Origin: Massilia sp. MS-15
GTDB taxonomy: Bacteria > Pseudomonadota > Gammaproteobacteria > Burkholderiales > Burkholderiaceae_D
Direction: 5' to 3'
DNA: 64,000 nt
NCBI RefSeq assembly: GCF_020176695.1
Contig: NZ_JAIWIA010000001.1
Coordinates: forward strand, 124,001-188,000
The position numbers and the translations under genes are program-made. The notes beneath the pieces were generated by a model, which saw nothing but the letters and a program-made list of their open reading frames with translations, was not told the origin of the DNA and did not search any database. This document shows, in pieces, positions 25,126 through 35,109 of this stretch (the stretch's first letter is position 1; each line of letters begins with the position of its first letter).

Positions 25126-27228
25126 TTACTGCGCCGCGCCTTCCACCGGATCGGCAGCCTTCATCGACAGCTTCAGGCGGCCGCGCTCGTCGGTCTCCAG
25201 CACCTTCACGCGCACCTGCTGGCCTTCCTTCAGGTAGTCGGCGACCGCGTTGACGCGTTCGTTGGCGATCTGCGAGATGTGCAGCAGGCCGTCCTTGCCC
25301 GGCATGACCTGCACGATCGCGCCGAAGTCCAGCAGCTTGAGCACGGTGCCGTCGTAGGTCTTGCCCACTTCGACCGAGGCGGTCAGCTCTTCGATGCGGC
25401 GCTTGGCTTCCTGGCCGGCGGCGGCATCGACCGACGCGATGGTCACGACGCCTTCGTCGGTGATGTCGATCTGGGTGCCGGTTTCCTCGGTCAGCGCGCG
25501 GATGACGGCGCCGCCCTTGCCGATCACGTCACGGATCTTTTCCGGGTTGATGCGGATGGTGATCAGGCGCGGTGCGAAGTCCGACAGCTCGGTCTTCACG
25601 CTCGGCACGGCCTTCTGCATCTCGCCCAGGATGTGCTGGCGCGCTTCCTTGGCCTGCGCCAGCGCCACCTGCATGATTTCCTTGGTGATGCCCTGGATCT
25701 TGATGTCCATCTGCAGCGCGGTGATGCCGGCCGGGGTACCGGCGACCTTGAAGTCCATGTCGCCCAGGTGGTCTTCGTCACCCAGGATGTCGGTCAGGAC
25801 CGCGAACTTGCCGCCTTCCTTGATCAGGCCCATGGCGATGCCGGCGACGTGCGCCTTCATCGGCACGCCGGCGTCCATCAGTGCCAGGCAGCCGCCGCAG
25901 ACGGAAGCCATCGACGAGGAGCCGTTCGACTCGGTGATTTCCGAGACCAGGCGCACCGAGTAGCTGAATTCGTCCGCCGACGGCAGCGCGGCGACCAGCG
26001 CGCGCTTGGCCAGGCGGCCGTGGCCGACTTCGCGGCGCTTCGGGGTGCCCACGCGGCCGGTTTCGCCGGTGGCGAACGGAGGCATGTTGTAGTGCATCAT
26101 GAAGTCGTCGGTGTACTCGCCCATCAGCGCGTCGATCTTCTGGCTGTCGCGCGCGGTGCCGAGGGTGGCGACCACAAGTGCCTGGGTTTCACCGCGGGTG
26201 AACAGGGCCGAGCCGTGGGTACGCGGCAGCACGCTGGTGCGGATCGCGATCGGACGCACGGTGCGGGTGTCGCGGCCGTCGATGCGCGGCTCGCCGTCCA
26301 GGATCTGGGTACGCACGACCTTGGCTTCCATGTCGAACAGGATGTTGCCGACTTCGGCGCTATCCGCGTCGACGCCTTGCGCCGCCAGGGCGGCCATGAC
26401 TTCACCCGAGATCGACTTCAGCTTCTGCTGGCGGGCCGATTTCTCGCGGGTCTGGTAGGCGTCGCGCACGGCGGCGCCCGCCAGTTCGTTCACCTTGGCG
26501 ATCAGTTCTTCGTTCTTCGGTGCCGGGCTCCATTCGACTTCCGGCTTGCCGCCTTCGGCCACCAGGTCGTGGATGGCGTCGATCACGGCCTTCATCTGCT
26601 CGTGGCCGAACACGACCGCGCCGAGCATGACTTCTTCCGACAGCTGCTGGGCTTCCGATTCCACCATCAGCACGGCGTGCTCGGTACCGGCCACGACCAG
26701 GTCCATCTGCGAGGTCTTCAGCTCGGTGGTGGTCGGGTTCAGGATGTACTGGCCGTTCGCGTAGCCGACGCGCGCCGCGCCGATCGGGCCGTTGAACGGG
26801 ATGCCGGCGATGCACAGCGCAGCCGAGGCGCCGATCATGGCCGGGATGTCCGGGTCGATTTCAGGGTTGACCGACAGGACGTGGATGATGACCTGGACTT
26901 CGTTCAGGTAGCCTTCCGGGAACAGCGGGCGGATCGGACGGTCGATCAGGCGCGAGGTCAGGGTTTCCTTTTCCGAAGGACGGCCTTCGCGCTTGAAGAA
27001 GCCGCCCGGGATCTTGCCGGCTGCGTAGGTTTTCTCCATGTAGTCGACGGTCAGCGGGAAGAAGTCCTGGCCCGGCTTGGCGTCCTTCTTGGCGACCACG
27101 GTGGCCAGGATGACGGTGTCTTCGACCGACACGACGACGGCGCCGCTTGCCTGGCGCGCGATTTCACCCGTCTCCAGGGTGACCGTGTGTTGACCGTACT
27201 GGAAGGTTTTCGAAACTTTATTAAACAT
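25126..27228 (-). CDS. pnp: Polynucleotide phosphorylase
   Basis: PNPase is a trimeric 3'-5' exoribonuclease that uses phosphate, and a degradosome component. The 700-residue protein shows two RNase PH-like domains ([13 protein letters not shown] in the first, [21 protein letters not shown] in the second, [17 protein letters not shown]), a KH domain ([16 protein letters not shown], ~residues 560-600) and a C-terminal S1 domain ([20 protein letters not shown]). It follows rpsO on the same strand, the classic rpsO-pnp order, with a partial terminator between them. Confidence 0.98.
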   Translation of the reverse strand: MFNKVSKTFQYGQHTVTLETGEIARQASGAVVVSVEDTVILATVVAKKDAKPGQDFFPLTVDYMEKTYAAGKIPGGFFKREGRPSEKETLTSRLIDRPIRPLFPEGYLNEVQVIIHVLSVNPEIDPDIPAMIGASAALCIAGIPFNGPIGAARVGYANGQYILNPTTTELKTSQMDLVVAGTEHAVLMVESEAQQLSEEVMLGAVVFGHEQMKAVIDAIHDLVAEGGKPEVEWSPAPKNEELIAKVNELAGAAVRDAYQTREKSARQQKLKSISGEVMAALAAQGVDADSAEVGNILFDMEAKVVRTQILDGEPRIDGRDTRTVRPIAIRTSVLPRTHGSALFTRGETQALVVATLGTARDSQKIDALMGEYTDDFMMHYNMPPFATGETGRVGTPKRREVGHGRLAKRALVAALPSADEFSYSVRLVSEITESNGSSSMASVCGGCLALMDAGVPMKAHVAGIAMGLIKEGGKFAVLTDILGDEDHLGDMDFKVAGTPAGITALQMDIKIQGITKEIMQVALAQAKEARQHILGEMQKAVPSVKTELSDFAPRLITIRINPEKIRDVIGKGGAVIRALTEETGTQIDITDEGVVTIASVDAAAGQEAKRRIEELTASVEVGKTYDGTVLKLLDFGAIVQVMPGKDGLLHISQIANERVNAVADYLKEGQQVRVKVLETDERGRLKLSMKAADPVEGAAQ

Positions 27229-27334
27229 GGGTATTCCCTTTCTATTTGCCGACAGATTTTCAGGAGCTGTCGTTCACCTCACCACGGGCGGTTTTTTAGG
27301 CCACCATTTACTCAACAACAAGCTACAACAGAAA

Positions 27335-27373
27335 CAAAAAATGCCCGCGACAGGTATCTGGCGCAGGCATTTC
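27335..27373 (-). terminator. Terminator between rpsO and pnp
   Basis: On the minus strand AATGCCTGCG pairs with CGCGGGCATT (one G-T pair) around a 12-base loop and is followed by T residues. It lies ~25 bases after the rpsO stop. As in other bacteria, read-through into pnp is likely. Confidence 0.8.
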
Positions 27374-27398
27374 GTGACTAAATCGTCTCGACCAAGGA

Positions 27399-27668
27399 TT
27401 ACTTACGCAGGCCGAGCTTGGCGATCAGGTCGCGGTAGCGGTTGGCGTCCTTGCTCTTCAGGTAAGCCAGCAGGCTCTTGCGGCGGTTGACCATCATGAT
27501 CAGGCCACGACGCGAGTGGTGATCCTTCTGGTGTGCCTTGAAGTGGCCGTTCAGTTCGTTGATGCGTGCGGTCAGCAGTGCGACCTGGACTTCCGGCGAA
27601 CCGGTATCGTTCTGGCCACGTGCGTTGTCCGCGATGATCGCGGCTTTGTTGATGTTTTCTACGGTCAT
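27399..27668 (-). CDS. rpsO: 30S ribosomal protein S15
   Basis: S15 binds the central domain of 16S rRNA and is an early assembly protein of the small subunit. The 89-residue sequence matches the family end to end: [39 protein letters not shown], and [19 protein letters not shown] and [12 protein letters not shown] segments. The usual start [10 protein letters not shown] is at 27668. A TATACT box about 100 bases upstream (near 27766-27771, minus strand) may be its -10 element. Confidence 0.98.
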   Translation of the reverse strand: MTVENINKAAIIADNARGQNDTGSPEVQVALLTARINELNGHFKAHQKDHHSRRGLIMMVNRRKSLLAYLKSKDANRYRDLIAKLGLRK

Positions 27669-27850
27669 GATGTTACCTTTCACATGCGGTGCATGAGTCG
27701 AAACCCAGCGCACCGTGATTGTCAAATTGCTTCTTTCTCGCCTGCCCAAAACGGACAGACCCGCCAGTATAGGGGAAAACCGGATGCGCGGCCACCCTTT
27801 GCAGCGCCCAAATGGAGGATGATGGCGGTTTGCGGCGTCTGGAGGGCTGA

Positions 27851-28354
27851 ATGATGAACAAATTGATCAGTTTTACAACAGTCGCGGCGCTCGCCTTGCT
27901 CGGCGGCTGCGCCGGCCTGCTGCGCCAGGCACCGAGCATCGGTGATTCGGCCGAGGTGGTGCAGCAGAAGATGGGCCCACCGACCGCCATCTATGGCGCC
28001 GGCAACGAGCGCCTGTTCGAATATGCGACCGGGCCGATGGGCCAGTACACCTGGATGGCGCGCATCGCACCGGACGGGCGCCTGGCCTCCTACGAACAGG
28101 TGTTGACCGGGGAGAAATTTGCCACGATCAAGGTGGATGCGGCCACCAAGGAAGACGTCCTGCGCACCATCGGCAGGCCGGCGGAAACCTCCTTCGTCGC
28201 CATGCGCGACTGGGAGGTCTGGTCCTACCGCTACAAGGAGGCCGGCGTCTGGAACTCGCTGATGCACGTGCACTTCGACCGCCAGGGCGTGGTGCGGCAG
28301 ATGCTGAACGGGCCGGACCCGCTGTACGAGCCGAAGGACAAGATGGGATGGTGA
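27851..28354 (+). CDS. Putative outer-membrane lipoprotein
   Basis: A 167-residue protein with a lipoprotein signal ([20 protein letters not shown]; lipobox LGGC). The mature region contains two similar segments, [19 protein letters not shown] and [19 protein letters not shown], each resembling the helix-turn of SmpA/BamE-like lipoproteins. The double arrangement suggests a duplicated BamE-like fold. It is a single gene on the plus strand, with only 23 bp between the start codon and the end of the rpsO upstream region. Function unknown. Confidence 0.82.
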   Translation: MMNKLISFTTVAALALLGGCAGLLRQAPSIGDSAEVVQQKMGPPTAIYGAGNERLFEYATGPMGQYTWMARIAPDGRLASYEQVLTGEKFATIKVDAATKEDVLRTIGRPAETSFVAMRDWEVWSYRYKEAGVWNSLMHVHFDRQGVVRQMLNGPDPLYEPKDKMGW

Positions 28355-28396
28355 GGCGCCGCGGCGCGGACCGCCTCCCCTGCCACCGCCGCCAGG

Positions 28397-29266
28397 CTAG
28401 CGGCGCAGGCGCTCGTCCGGTTCGTCGTCGTCGCGCGGAATGATGCTCACCGGCTTGCCCTTGGCGGCGCGCCAGGCGAACACCGCATAGCCGGACAGGC
28501 CATAGATCACGAAGATCGGCCACAGCACCTTGGGCGGGTCGATCGCCAGCAAGGCCAGGGCCAGGGCGATCAGGAACACCACGATGAAGGGCACCGACTT
28601 GCGGAAATTGACGTCCTTGAAGCTGTAGAAGGGCACGTTCGACACCATGGTCAGGCCGGCGAACACGGCGATGGCCCAGCTTACCCAGTCCACCTGACGC
28701 GAGCTGACGTTGATGTCGGGGTCGGTCATCATCATGATGAAGCCCACCACCAGCGCCGCCGCGGCCGGGCTCGGCAAGCCCTGGAAGAAGCGCTTGTCGA
28801 CCACCTCGATGTTGGTATTGAAGCGGGCCAGGCGCAGCGCGGCGCCGGCGCAGTAGATGAAGGCGGCGATCCAGCCCAGCTTGCCCAGGCCGCGCAGCGA
28901 CCATTCATAGATCACCAGGGCTGGTGCGGCACCGAAGGACACCATGTCGGACAGCGAATCGTACTGGGCGCCGAACTCCGACTGGGTATTGGTCAGGCGC
29001 GCGATGCGGCCGTCGAGCCCGTCGAGGATCATGGCGATGAACACCGCCCAGCAGGCATGCTCGAAGCGCTGGTTCATCGCCATGACGATCGCGTAGAAGC
29101 CGCAGAACAGCGCGCCGGTGGTGAAGGCGTTCGGCAGCAGGTAGATGCCGCGGCCGCGCTCGCCCTGGATACGGTCCGCCCGGCGTCCGAAACGCTTTTT
29201 CAGGCGAGAAAATCTTGGCGGCTTGGGCGCGGCGCCCGGTGGCCTGCGTCGTGGAAAGGTCGGCAT
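28397..29266 (-). CDS. pssA: CDP-diacylglycerol-serine O-phosphatidyltransferase
   Basis: An integral membrane enzyme of phospholipid synthesis that makes phosphatidylserine, the precursor of phosphatidylethanolamine. The CDP-alcohol phosphotransferase signature is complete: DGLDGRIARLTNTQSEFG then AQYDSLSD, with the metal-binding aspartates. The 289 residues include a basic N-terminal extension (~30 residues) and 7-8 hydrophobic helices. It is of the B. subtilis PssA type, not the soluble E. coli type. Proximity to ilvBNC is typical of Burkholderiales, although here a SIMPL gene separates them. Confidence 0.96.
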   Translation of the reverse strand: MPTFPRRRPPGAAPKPPRFSRLKKRFGRRADRIQGERGRGIYLLPNAFTTGALFCGFYAIVMAMNQRFEHACWAVFIAMILDGLDGRIARLTNTQSEFGAQYDSLSDMVSFGAAPALVIYEWSLRGLGKLGWIAAFIYCAGAALRLARFNTNIEVVDKRFFQGLPSPAAAALVVGFIMMMTDPDINVSSRQVDWVSWAIAVFAGLTMVSNVPFYSFKDVNFRKSVPFIVVFLIALALALLAIDPPKVLWPIFVIYGLSGYAVFAWRAAKGKPVSIIPRDDDEPDERLRR

Positions 29267-29337
29267 AAGGGTCCGTGGTCATGAATGCTGTTCCCGGCAT
29301 TATAGAGGCGCGGACCCTTGTTAGCGAATAGCTATTG

Positions 29338-30108
29338 CTATTTGAATCGCAACTTGCCCACCAGACGCATTTGCAGCGTGGTCTCGCCCGGCTCGAAGCT
29401 CGGTTCCGGCATCGCGTCGGCCCCTTCCCGCTTGGCGCTCATGCGCATCATCGTCGGTTCCGCCGCCGGCCTGGCCTCGCCCGCGTAATTGCCCGAGCCT
29501 TCGAAGTCGACTGTTTCCAGCACGGCATCCTGCAGCGAACGGCCCATCGCGCCGGCGATCGATGCCATGCGTTCGTTCAGGTTGCGGTAGGTGGCGGCGA
29601 TGCGCTGGTCGTCGAGGCGCTTTTCCAGGGCCGGACTCAGGTCGAAGCTGACGCCGTTGATCTGCAGGACCTTCTGCGCGGCGGCGGCCGTTTTCGGCAG
29701 CTCGGCCAGGCTGGTGGTCTTTACTTCCAGGTACTGCCCGACGCGCCAGGACACCGGCACCGGCGGCGTCGGGGTGCGCGTGGCCGGCTGCGGCATCGGC
29801 GGCACGTCGGCGTAGACCGGGTAGGTATAGTAGCCCATGGTCTTGAGCTCGGCCTTCGGATCGGCACGCCGCACCAGTTCAGTACCCTCCTTCATCTTGC
29901 GGTTCACGCGCGCCGCGGCGGCGTTCTTGTCCTTGTCGTGCTCTTCGACGGCGAACGTCAGCGTGGCCCGGTCGTTGGCATGCTTGACTTCGCCGAAGGC
30001 AGGGACCACGACCAGGGTGCCGGCGGTGGACGGGGCGGTCTGGGCCTGGGCGCCGGCGTGGAACGCCAGGACCAGGGCGGCGGCGACGAGCGATCGGGAA
30101 AGCTTCAT
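29338..30108 (-). CDS. Periplasmic SIMPL-domain (DUF541) protein
   Basis: A 256-residue exported protein. The signal peptide MKLSRSLVAAALVLAFHAGAQA is followed by a SIMPL/DUF541 domain: ATLTFAVEEHDKDKNAAAARVN near residue 50, VYADVPPMPQP, SWRVGQYLEVKT and INGVSFDLSPALEKRLDD. Relatives include E. coli YggE, linked to oxidative-stress tolerance, but the molecular role is unknown. It lies between ilvC and pssA on the same strand. Confidence 0.9.
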   Translation of the reverse strand: MKLSRSLVAAALVLAFHAGAQAQTAPSTAGTLVVVPAFGEVKHANDRATLTFAVEEHDKDKNAAAARVNRKMKEGTELVRRADPKAELKTMGYYTYPVYADVPPMPQPATRTPTPPVPVSWRVGQYLEVKTTSLAELPKTAAAAQKVLQINGVSFDLSPALEKRLDDQRIAATYRNLNERMASIAGAMGRSLQDAVLETVDFEGSGNYAGEARPAAEPTMMRMSAKREGADAMPEPSFEPGETTLQMRLVGKLRFK

Positions 30109-30220
30109 TTCTTATTCTCCAGTAACGAGTAAACAGGCGGATGGTGGCCTTACTTATACGATACTGGCTTCACGCGCGCTTTCGTGAATTTGTAATGGAC
30201 AGTTGCAACTGTCTTGAATT

Positions 30221-30251
30221 GTAGGGTGGACGGCAGAGCCGCCCACCCTAC
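30221..30251. repeat. Palindromic repeat (REP-like) downstream of ilvC
   Basis: A 14-base stem with a single mismatch around loop AGA (GTAGGGTGGACGGC and GCCGCCCACCCTAC). It shares its arms with hairpins at 31335-31363, 40824-40850 and 42799-42899. There is no T tract, so it is not a standard terminator. Confidence 0.8.
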
Positions 30252-30265
30252 GACACCGCGGCAGC

Positions 30266-31291
<1,026 letters not shown>

Positions 31292-31334
31292 TTAGATAGT
31301 TATTTAAATGTGTGTGTATGTTTGCGTCGCTTGG

Positions 31335-31363
31335 ACGCGTGGGCGGGGGACCGCCCACCCTAC
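31335..31363. repeat. Palindromic repeat (REP-like) between ilvN and ilvC
   Basis: ACGCGTGGGCGG and CCGCCCACCCTAC pair around a GGGA loop. The left flank TGGACGCGTGGGCGG and the right end CCACCCTAC match the hairpins around hscA. No T tract is present. Confidence 0.78.
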
Positions 31364-31366
31364 GAG

Positions 31367-31858
31367 TCAGACTTTGAGGATGCGTTCGCCGCGGCCAATG
31401 CCGGAGCCGCCGGTGCGGACCGTTTCCAGGATCGAGGCGCGGTCGATGGCGTCGATGAAGGCGTCGAGCTTGCTCTTGGCGCCGGTCAGCTCGATCGTGT
31501 AGGTCTTCTCGGTCACGTCGATGATGCGGCCGCGGAAGATGTCGGCGGTGCGCTTCATCTCTTCGCGCTCCTTGCCGACCGCGCGCACTTTAATCAACAT
31601 CAGCTCGCGCTCGATGTGCTGGCCTTCGGTGAGGTCGACCACCTTCACCACCTCGATCAGGCGATTCAGGTGCTTGGTGATCTGCTCGATGATGTCGTCC
31701 GAGCCGCTGGTGACGATGGTCATGCGCGACAGGGTCGCGTCTTCGGTCGGCGCCACGGTCAGGGTTTCGATGTTGTAGCCGCGTGCCGAAAACAGCCCGA
31801 CCACGCGCGACAGCGCGCCGGCTTCGTTCTCGAGGAGGACGGAAATGATGTGTCGCAT
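31367..31858 (-). CDS. ilvN: Acetolactate synthase regulatory (small) subunit
   Basis: The ACT-domain subunit stabilises acetolactate synthase and confers valine feedback inhibition. The 163 residues start MRHIISVLLENEAGALSRVVG, the usual ACT-domain opening, with NIETLTVAPTEDATLSRMTIV, and end with a second ferredoxin-like domain (FRGRIIDVTEKTYTIELTG). The ATG shares one base with the ilvB stop, so the subunits are translated together. The length matches the IlvH type. Confidence 0.96.
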   Translation of the reverse strand: MRHIISVLLENEAGALSRVVGLFSARGYNIETLTVAPTEDATLSRMTIVTSGSDDIIEQITKHLNRLIEVVKVVDLTEGQHIERELMLIKVRAVGKEREEMKRTADIFRGRIIDVTEKTYTIELTGAKSKLDAFIDAIDRASILETVRTGGSGIGRGERILKV

Positions 31859-33600
31859 TACAGGTCCTCCGAGCCGAGCAGCATTTCGTTCAGGCCCTTG
31901 CCGGCCTTGACCATCGGCCACACGTTCTCGCTCTGGTCGGTGATGAAATTCATGAACACGAGGCGGTCCTTCATGGCAAAGGCCTCAACCAGCGAGCCTT
32001 CGACATCGCCCGGCCTCTCGATGCGCATGCCGACGTGGCCATAGGCCTCGGCCAGCTTTTCGAAGTCCGGCAGCGAGTCCATATACGACTCGGAATAGCG
32101 CGAACCGTAGTCGATCTGCTGCCACTGCCTGACCATGCCGAGGAAGCGGTTGTTCAGCAGGATGATCTTCGGCGTCAGGTGGTATTGCTTGCAGGTGGCG
32201 AGTTCCTGGATGCACATCTGGATCGAGCCTTCGCCGGTGACGCAGGCCACGGTCGCATCCGGGTTCGCCATCTGCACGCCCATCGCGTACGGCAGGCCGA
32301 CGCCCATGGTGCCCAGGCCGCCCGAGTTGATCCAGCGGCGCGGCTTGTCGAAACCGTAGTATTGCGCGGCCCACATCTGGTGCTGGCCGACGTCCGAGGT
32401 GATGAAGGCGTCGCCGTTCGTTACCCTGTGCAGCTGCTCGATGACCGACTGCGGCTTGATCAGTTCGTTTGACGGGGCATAGGCCAGGCATTCCTTGCCG
32501 CGCCATTCGGCGATCTGCTTCCACCAGGCCTGCAGCGCATGGGTGTTCGGATTGCCCTGGCTGGCGTCGAGCTGGGACAGCAGCTCGACCAGCACGTCCT
32601 TGACGTTGCCGACGATGGGGATGTCGACCTTCACTCGCTTCGAGATCGACGAGGGGTCGATATCGATATGGATGATCTTGCGCGGGTTGCTGGCGAAGTG
32701 CTTGGGGTTGCCGATCACGCGGTCGTCGAAACGGGCGCCGATGGCGATCAGGACGTCGCAATGCTGCATCGCCATGTTCGCCTCGTAGGTGCCGTGCATG
32801 CCCGGCATGCCCACGAAGTGCGGGCTGGAGGAGCGCGAGGCGCCCAGGCCCATCAGGGTGTTGGTGACCGGGAAGCCGGTCTTCTCGACCAGGCGGTTCA
32901 GTTCATCCGAGGCATTTGCCAGGATCACCCCGCCGCCCGCGTAGATCATCGGCCGCTCGGCCCCTTGCAGCAGTTGCACGGCCTTGCGGATCTGGCCGGC
33001 ATGGCCCTTGTCCACCGGCCGGTACGAGCGCATCTCGATCTCGCGTGGATACGCGTAGGCGCACTTGTGCATGCTGATGTCCTTCGGGATATCGACCAGC
33101 ACCGGGCCGGGACGGCCGGTACGGGCGATATAGAAGGCTTTCTTGATGGTCGATGCCAGTTCGCGCACATCCTTGACCAGGAAGTTGTGCTTGACCACCG
33201 GACGGGTGATGCCGACGGTATCGCATTCCTGGAAGGCATCCTGGCCGATCGCATGGCTCGGCACCTGGCCGGTGATGACCACCATCGGGATCGAATCCAT
33301 GTAGGCCGTGGACAGGCCGGTGACGGCATTGGTGACGCCCGGACCGGAGGTCACGAGGGCGACGCCGACGGTGTTGGAGCTGCGCGAATAGGCGTCTGCG
33401 GCGTGCACCGCGGCCTGTTCGTGGCGGACCAGGACGTGCTGGAACTTGTCCTGCTTGAAGATGGCGTCGTAGATGTAGAGGACTGCCCCGCCGGGATAAC
33501 CGAAGACGTGCTTGACGCCCTCTTCCGCGAGACAACGCACCACGATTTCAGCGCCGGTGATGGGCGCTGACGACCCGGAGGCCGATGTTTCGTTACTCAT
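31858..33600 (-). CDS. ilvB: Acetolactate synthase large subunit
   Basis: A ThDP-, FAD- and Mg-dependent enzyme that condenses pyruvate to acetolactate, the first common step of branched-chain amino acid synthesis. Visible are the N-terminal VFGYPGGAVLYIYDAI, the ThDP-activating Glu in VRHEQAAVHAADAYSR, the GPGVTNAVTGLSTAYMDSIP block, and the ThDP motif GEGSIQMCIQELATCKQ...NNRFLGMVRQWQQ. The ATG at 33600 sits six bases from an AAGGA site; the in-frame ATG at 33606 abuts that site and is disfavoured. It is the first gene of ilvB-ilvN-ilvC. Confidence 0.96.
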   Translation of the reverse strand: MSNETSASGSSAPITGAEIVVRCLAEEGVKHVFGYPGGAVLYIYDAIFKQDKFQHVLVRHEQAAVHAADAYSRSSNTVGVALVTSGPGVTNAVTGLSTAYMDSIPMVVITGQVPSHAIGQDAFQECDTVGITRPVVKHNFLVKDVRELASTIKKAFYIARTGRPGPVLVDIPKDISMHKCAYAYPREIEMRSYRPVDKGHAGQIRKAVQLLQGAERPMIYAGGGVILANASDELNRLVEKTGFPVTNTLMGLGASRSSSPHFVGMPGMHGTYEANMAMQHCDVLIAIGARFDDRVIGNPKHFASNPRKIIHIDIDPSSISKRVKVDIPIVGNVKDVLVELLSQLDASQGNPNTHALQAWWKQIAEWRGKECLAYAPSNELIKPQSVIEQLHRVTNGDAFITSDVGQHQMWAAQYYGFDKPRRWINSGGLGTMGVGLPYAMGVQMANPDATVACVTGEGSIQMCIQELATCKQYHLTPKIILLNNRFLGMVRQWQQIDYGSRYSESYMDSLPDFEKLAEAYGHVGMRIERPGDVEGSLVEAFAMKDRLVFMNFITDQSENVWPMVKAGKGLNEMLLGSEDL

Positions 33601-33606
33601 GTTCAT

Positions 33607-34141
33607 TCCTTTCAAGACCCAATGGGAGTTTGATCGGATGCCCGTTCCTAACGAAATGCGAAGTGCGCGACGACCCTCAATGCTTCCCTTCTCTCTGCGT
33701 GCACGCGGGTGGTTCAGGACACCAATGGGGTCCTTACGCACGGGCGCTGGGCGCAACTCGTTCGGCTTGAGTGTCTGTAGCGTTTATACGCATCTCTCGC
33801 GCTTGTGGCGCGGGTCGGAGCAAACTGCCTACAAATGAAAGCGCGTCAATCCGGAGATGGCTTGTGGGCCTTCACCAGGTGACCGGAGAGCTTCGGGGGT
33901 GCAAAGCGTCAGAACACATTACTGCGTTGCACCATTCTGGTCAAGGCATCACGCGGATTATTTTTGTGCGCCAGAATGGTGCACCAGACCGCTGCGCGCC
34001 TGCTGCGCCGCGGTCCGGGCCGGCTACGCTGGAAGCTGCGGCCGGAAGGCCACTGCGCGAATTGGATGCACGGGCGATGGTTTTTTGCTAGGATTCGTGG
34101 GTTTTCCTTACGGCATTCGTAATACGCCCCTTCCCGCACGC
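33607..34141. other. Divergent regulatory region between ilvB and the sigma factor gene
   Basis: A 535-bp region without a convincing gene. Reading toward ilvB there is a quasi-palindrome GGACCCCATTGGTGTCC near 33717-33733 and a short frame with Ile-Gly-Val-Leu codons in the mRNA leader, hinting at attenuation but not proving it. Two NtrC-like boxes lie at 33928-33983. No good sigma-54 -24/-12 pair was found on either strand. Confidence 0.55.
33928..33983. promoter_or_regulatory. Two NtrC-like binding boxes forming a 13-bp inverted repeat
   Basis: Box A (33928-33944) reads TGCACC-N5-GGTCAA and box B (33967-33983) reads TGCGCC-N5-GGTGCA, against an NtrC consensus TGCACC-N5-GGTGCA (10/12 and 11/12 matches). 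Their centres are 39 bp apart. TGCACCATTCTGG and CCAGAATGGTGCA form a perfect inverted repeat with a 30-bp spacer. Confidence 0.5.
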
Positions 34142-34711
34142 ATGGCCACAGACAAAGAACTCAGCGACTTCCTCGAGAATGTCGAACGGCGTGCGTTCAA
34201 GCAGGCGGTATACGCGGTGCGCAAGGACGAGTCGGCACTGGACATCGTGCAGGATGCGATGATCAAGCTGGCCGAGAAATATGGCGACAAGCCGGCGGCC
34301 GAGCTGCCGATGCTGTTCCAGCGCATCCTGCAGACGACCATCCTCGATTACTTCCGCCGCGAAAAGGTCCGCAATACCTGGATCAGCCTGTTCTCGGGCT
34401 TCAGCCGGCCGGACGGGGAGGATGAGGAGTTTGATATACTTTCTTCCTATGAAGCCGAGCAAGGCACGGCCGCCGCGGAATCCACCGCCGACCAGTTTGA
34501 GCGCGCACAAACTTTACGCCTCATCGAACAGGAAGTAGAAAAACTCCCCACGCGTCAACGGGAAGCTTTCCTCATGCGTTACTGGCAGGACATGGACGTG
34601 GCCGAAACGGCCGAAGCGATGGGTTGTTCCGAGGGAAGCGTCAAGACGCACTGCTCCCGCGCTACCCACGCCCTCGCCGAGGCGCTCAAGGCCAAGGGAA
34701 TCAAGCTATGA
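34142..34711 (+). CDS. RNA polymerase ECF-type sigma factor
   Basis: A 189-residue sigma-70 family protein of the ECF group. Region 2 is at residues ~15-85 (DESALDIVQDAMIKLAEKY, LFQRILQTTILDYFRREKVRNTW). Region 4 is at ~125-180 (EVEKLPTRQREAFLMRYWQDM, ETAEAMGCSEGSVKTHCSRATHAL). The linker is acidic. The ATG at 34142 opens the conserved MATDKELSDFLENVE; a longer open frame upstream lacks homology. The next gene, DUF3619, overlaps its stop (ATGA) and has one membrane helix, so it could act as an anti-sigma-like partner. Confidence 0.93.
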   Translation: MATDKELSDFLENVERRAFKQAVYAVRKDESALDIVQDAMIKLAEKYGDKPAAELPMLFQRILQTTILDYFRREKVRNTWISLFSGFSRPDGEDEEFDILSSYEAEQGTAAAESTADQFERAQTLRLIEQEVEKLPTRQREAFLMRYWQDMDVAETAEAMGCSEGSVKTHCSRATHALAEALKAKGIKL

Positions 34712-35109
34712 ACACCGATGACATCAACCTGGCGTACAAGCTGCGCCACGCCCTGAACGAGAACCTCGACGCGCTGCCGGCCTCCACGACCGAGCGGCTG
34801 GCCGCCGCGCGTGCGCTGGCCTTGTCGCGCAAGAAGCCCGATGCGTCCCGTGCCAGCCGGCCGCTGTTCGGCCTGCCGGCCTTCGCCGCCTCCCTGTTCA
34901 GCGGCCCCGGACTGGCGCGCCTGGCGGTGGCGGCGCCGATGCTGGCCCTGGTCATCGGCATGGGCGGCGTGTACCAGTACGAACAGCAGCAGCGGCTGGC
35001 CGCCATGGCCGAGCTCGACGCCGCCGTGCTGGCCGACGAACTGCCGCTGACCGCGTACCTCGACCATGGCTTCAATGCCTACGTGGAGTCGCGCCAGCGC
35101 CAGCAATGA
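34708..35109 (+). CDS. DUF3619 family membrane protein
   Basis: A 133-residue protein with a cytoplasmic N-terminus (DINLAYKLRHALNENLDALP), a single transmembrane helix around residues 70-92 (ARLAVAAPMLALVIGMGGVYQY) and a short periplasmic tail (ADELPLTAYLDHGF). It is found next to this type of sigma factor in Burkholderiales. Topology and coupling to the sigma factor gene (four-base overlap) resemble anti-sigma factors, but it has no zinc-finger (ZAS) motif, so that role is only inferred. Confidence 0.88.
   Translation: MNTDDINLAYKLRHALNENLDALPASTTERLAAARALALSRKKPDASRASRPLFGLPAFAASLFSGPGLARLAVAAPMLALVIGMGGVYQYEQQQRLAAMAELDAAVLADELPLTAYLDHGFNAYVESRQRQQ

Noticed and set aside
24910-27381. An 823-codon plus-strand open frame opposite pnp
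   Set aside because: High-GC antisense shadow: it is rich in His/Arg/Asp/Gly and lacks any domain, while pnp on the other strand is complete.
30221-30251. Terminator of ilvC
   Set aside because: The hairpin has no following T tract on either strand, and its arms recur at other loci, so it is reported as a repeat.
33857-34141. N-terminal extension of the sigma factor by 95 residues
   Set aside because: The upstream codons contain the NtrC-like boxes and have no resemblance to sigma factors; ATG at 34142 gives the family N-terminus.
33928-34141. Sigma-54 promoter next to the NtrC-like boxes
   Set aside because: No GG-N10-GC pair with acceptable flanks was found on either strand.
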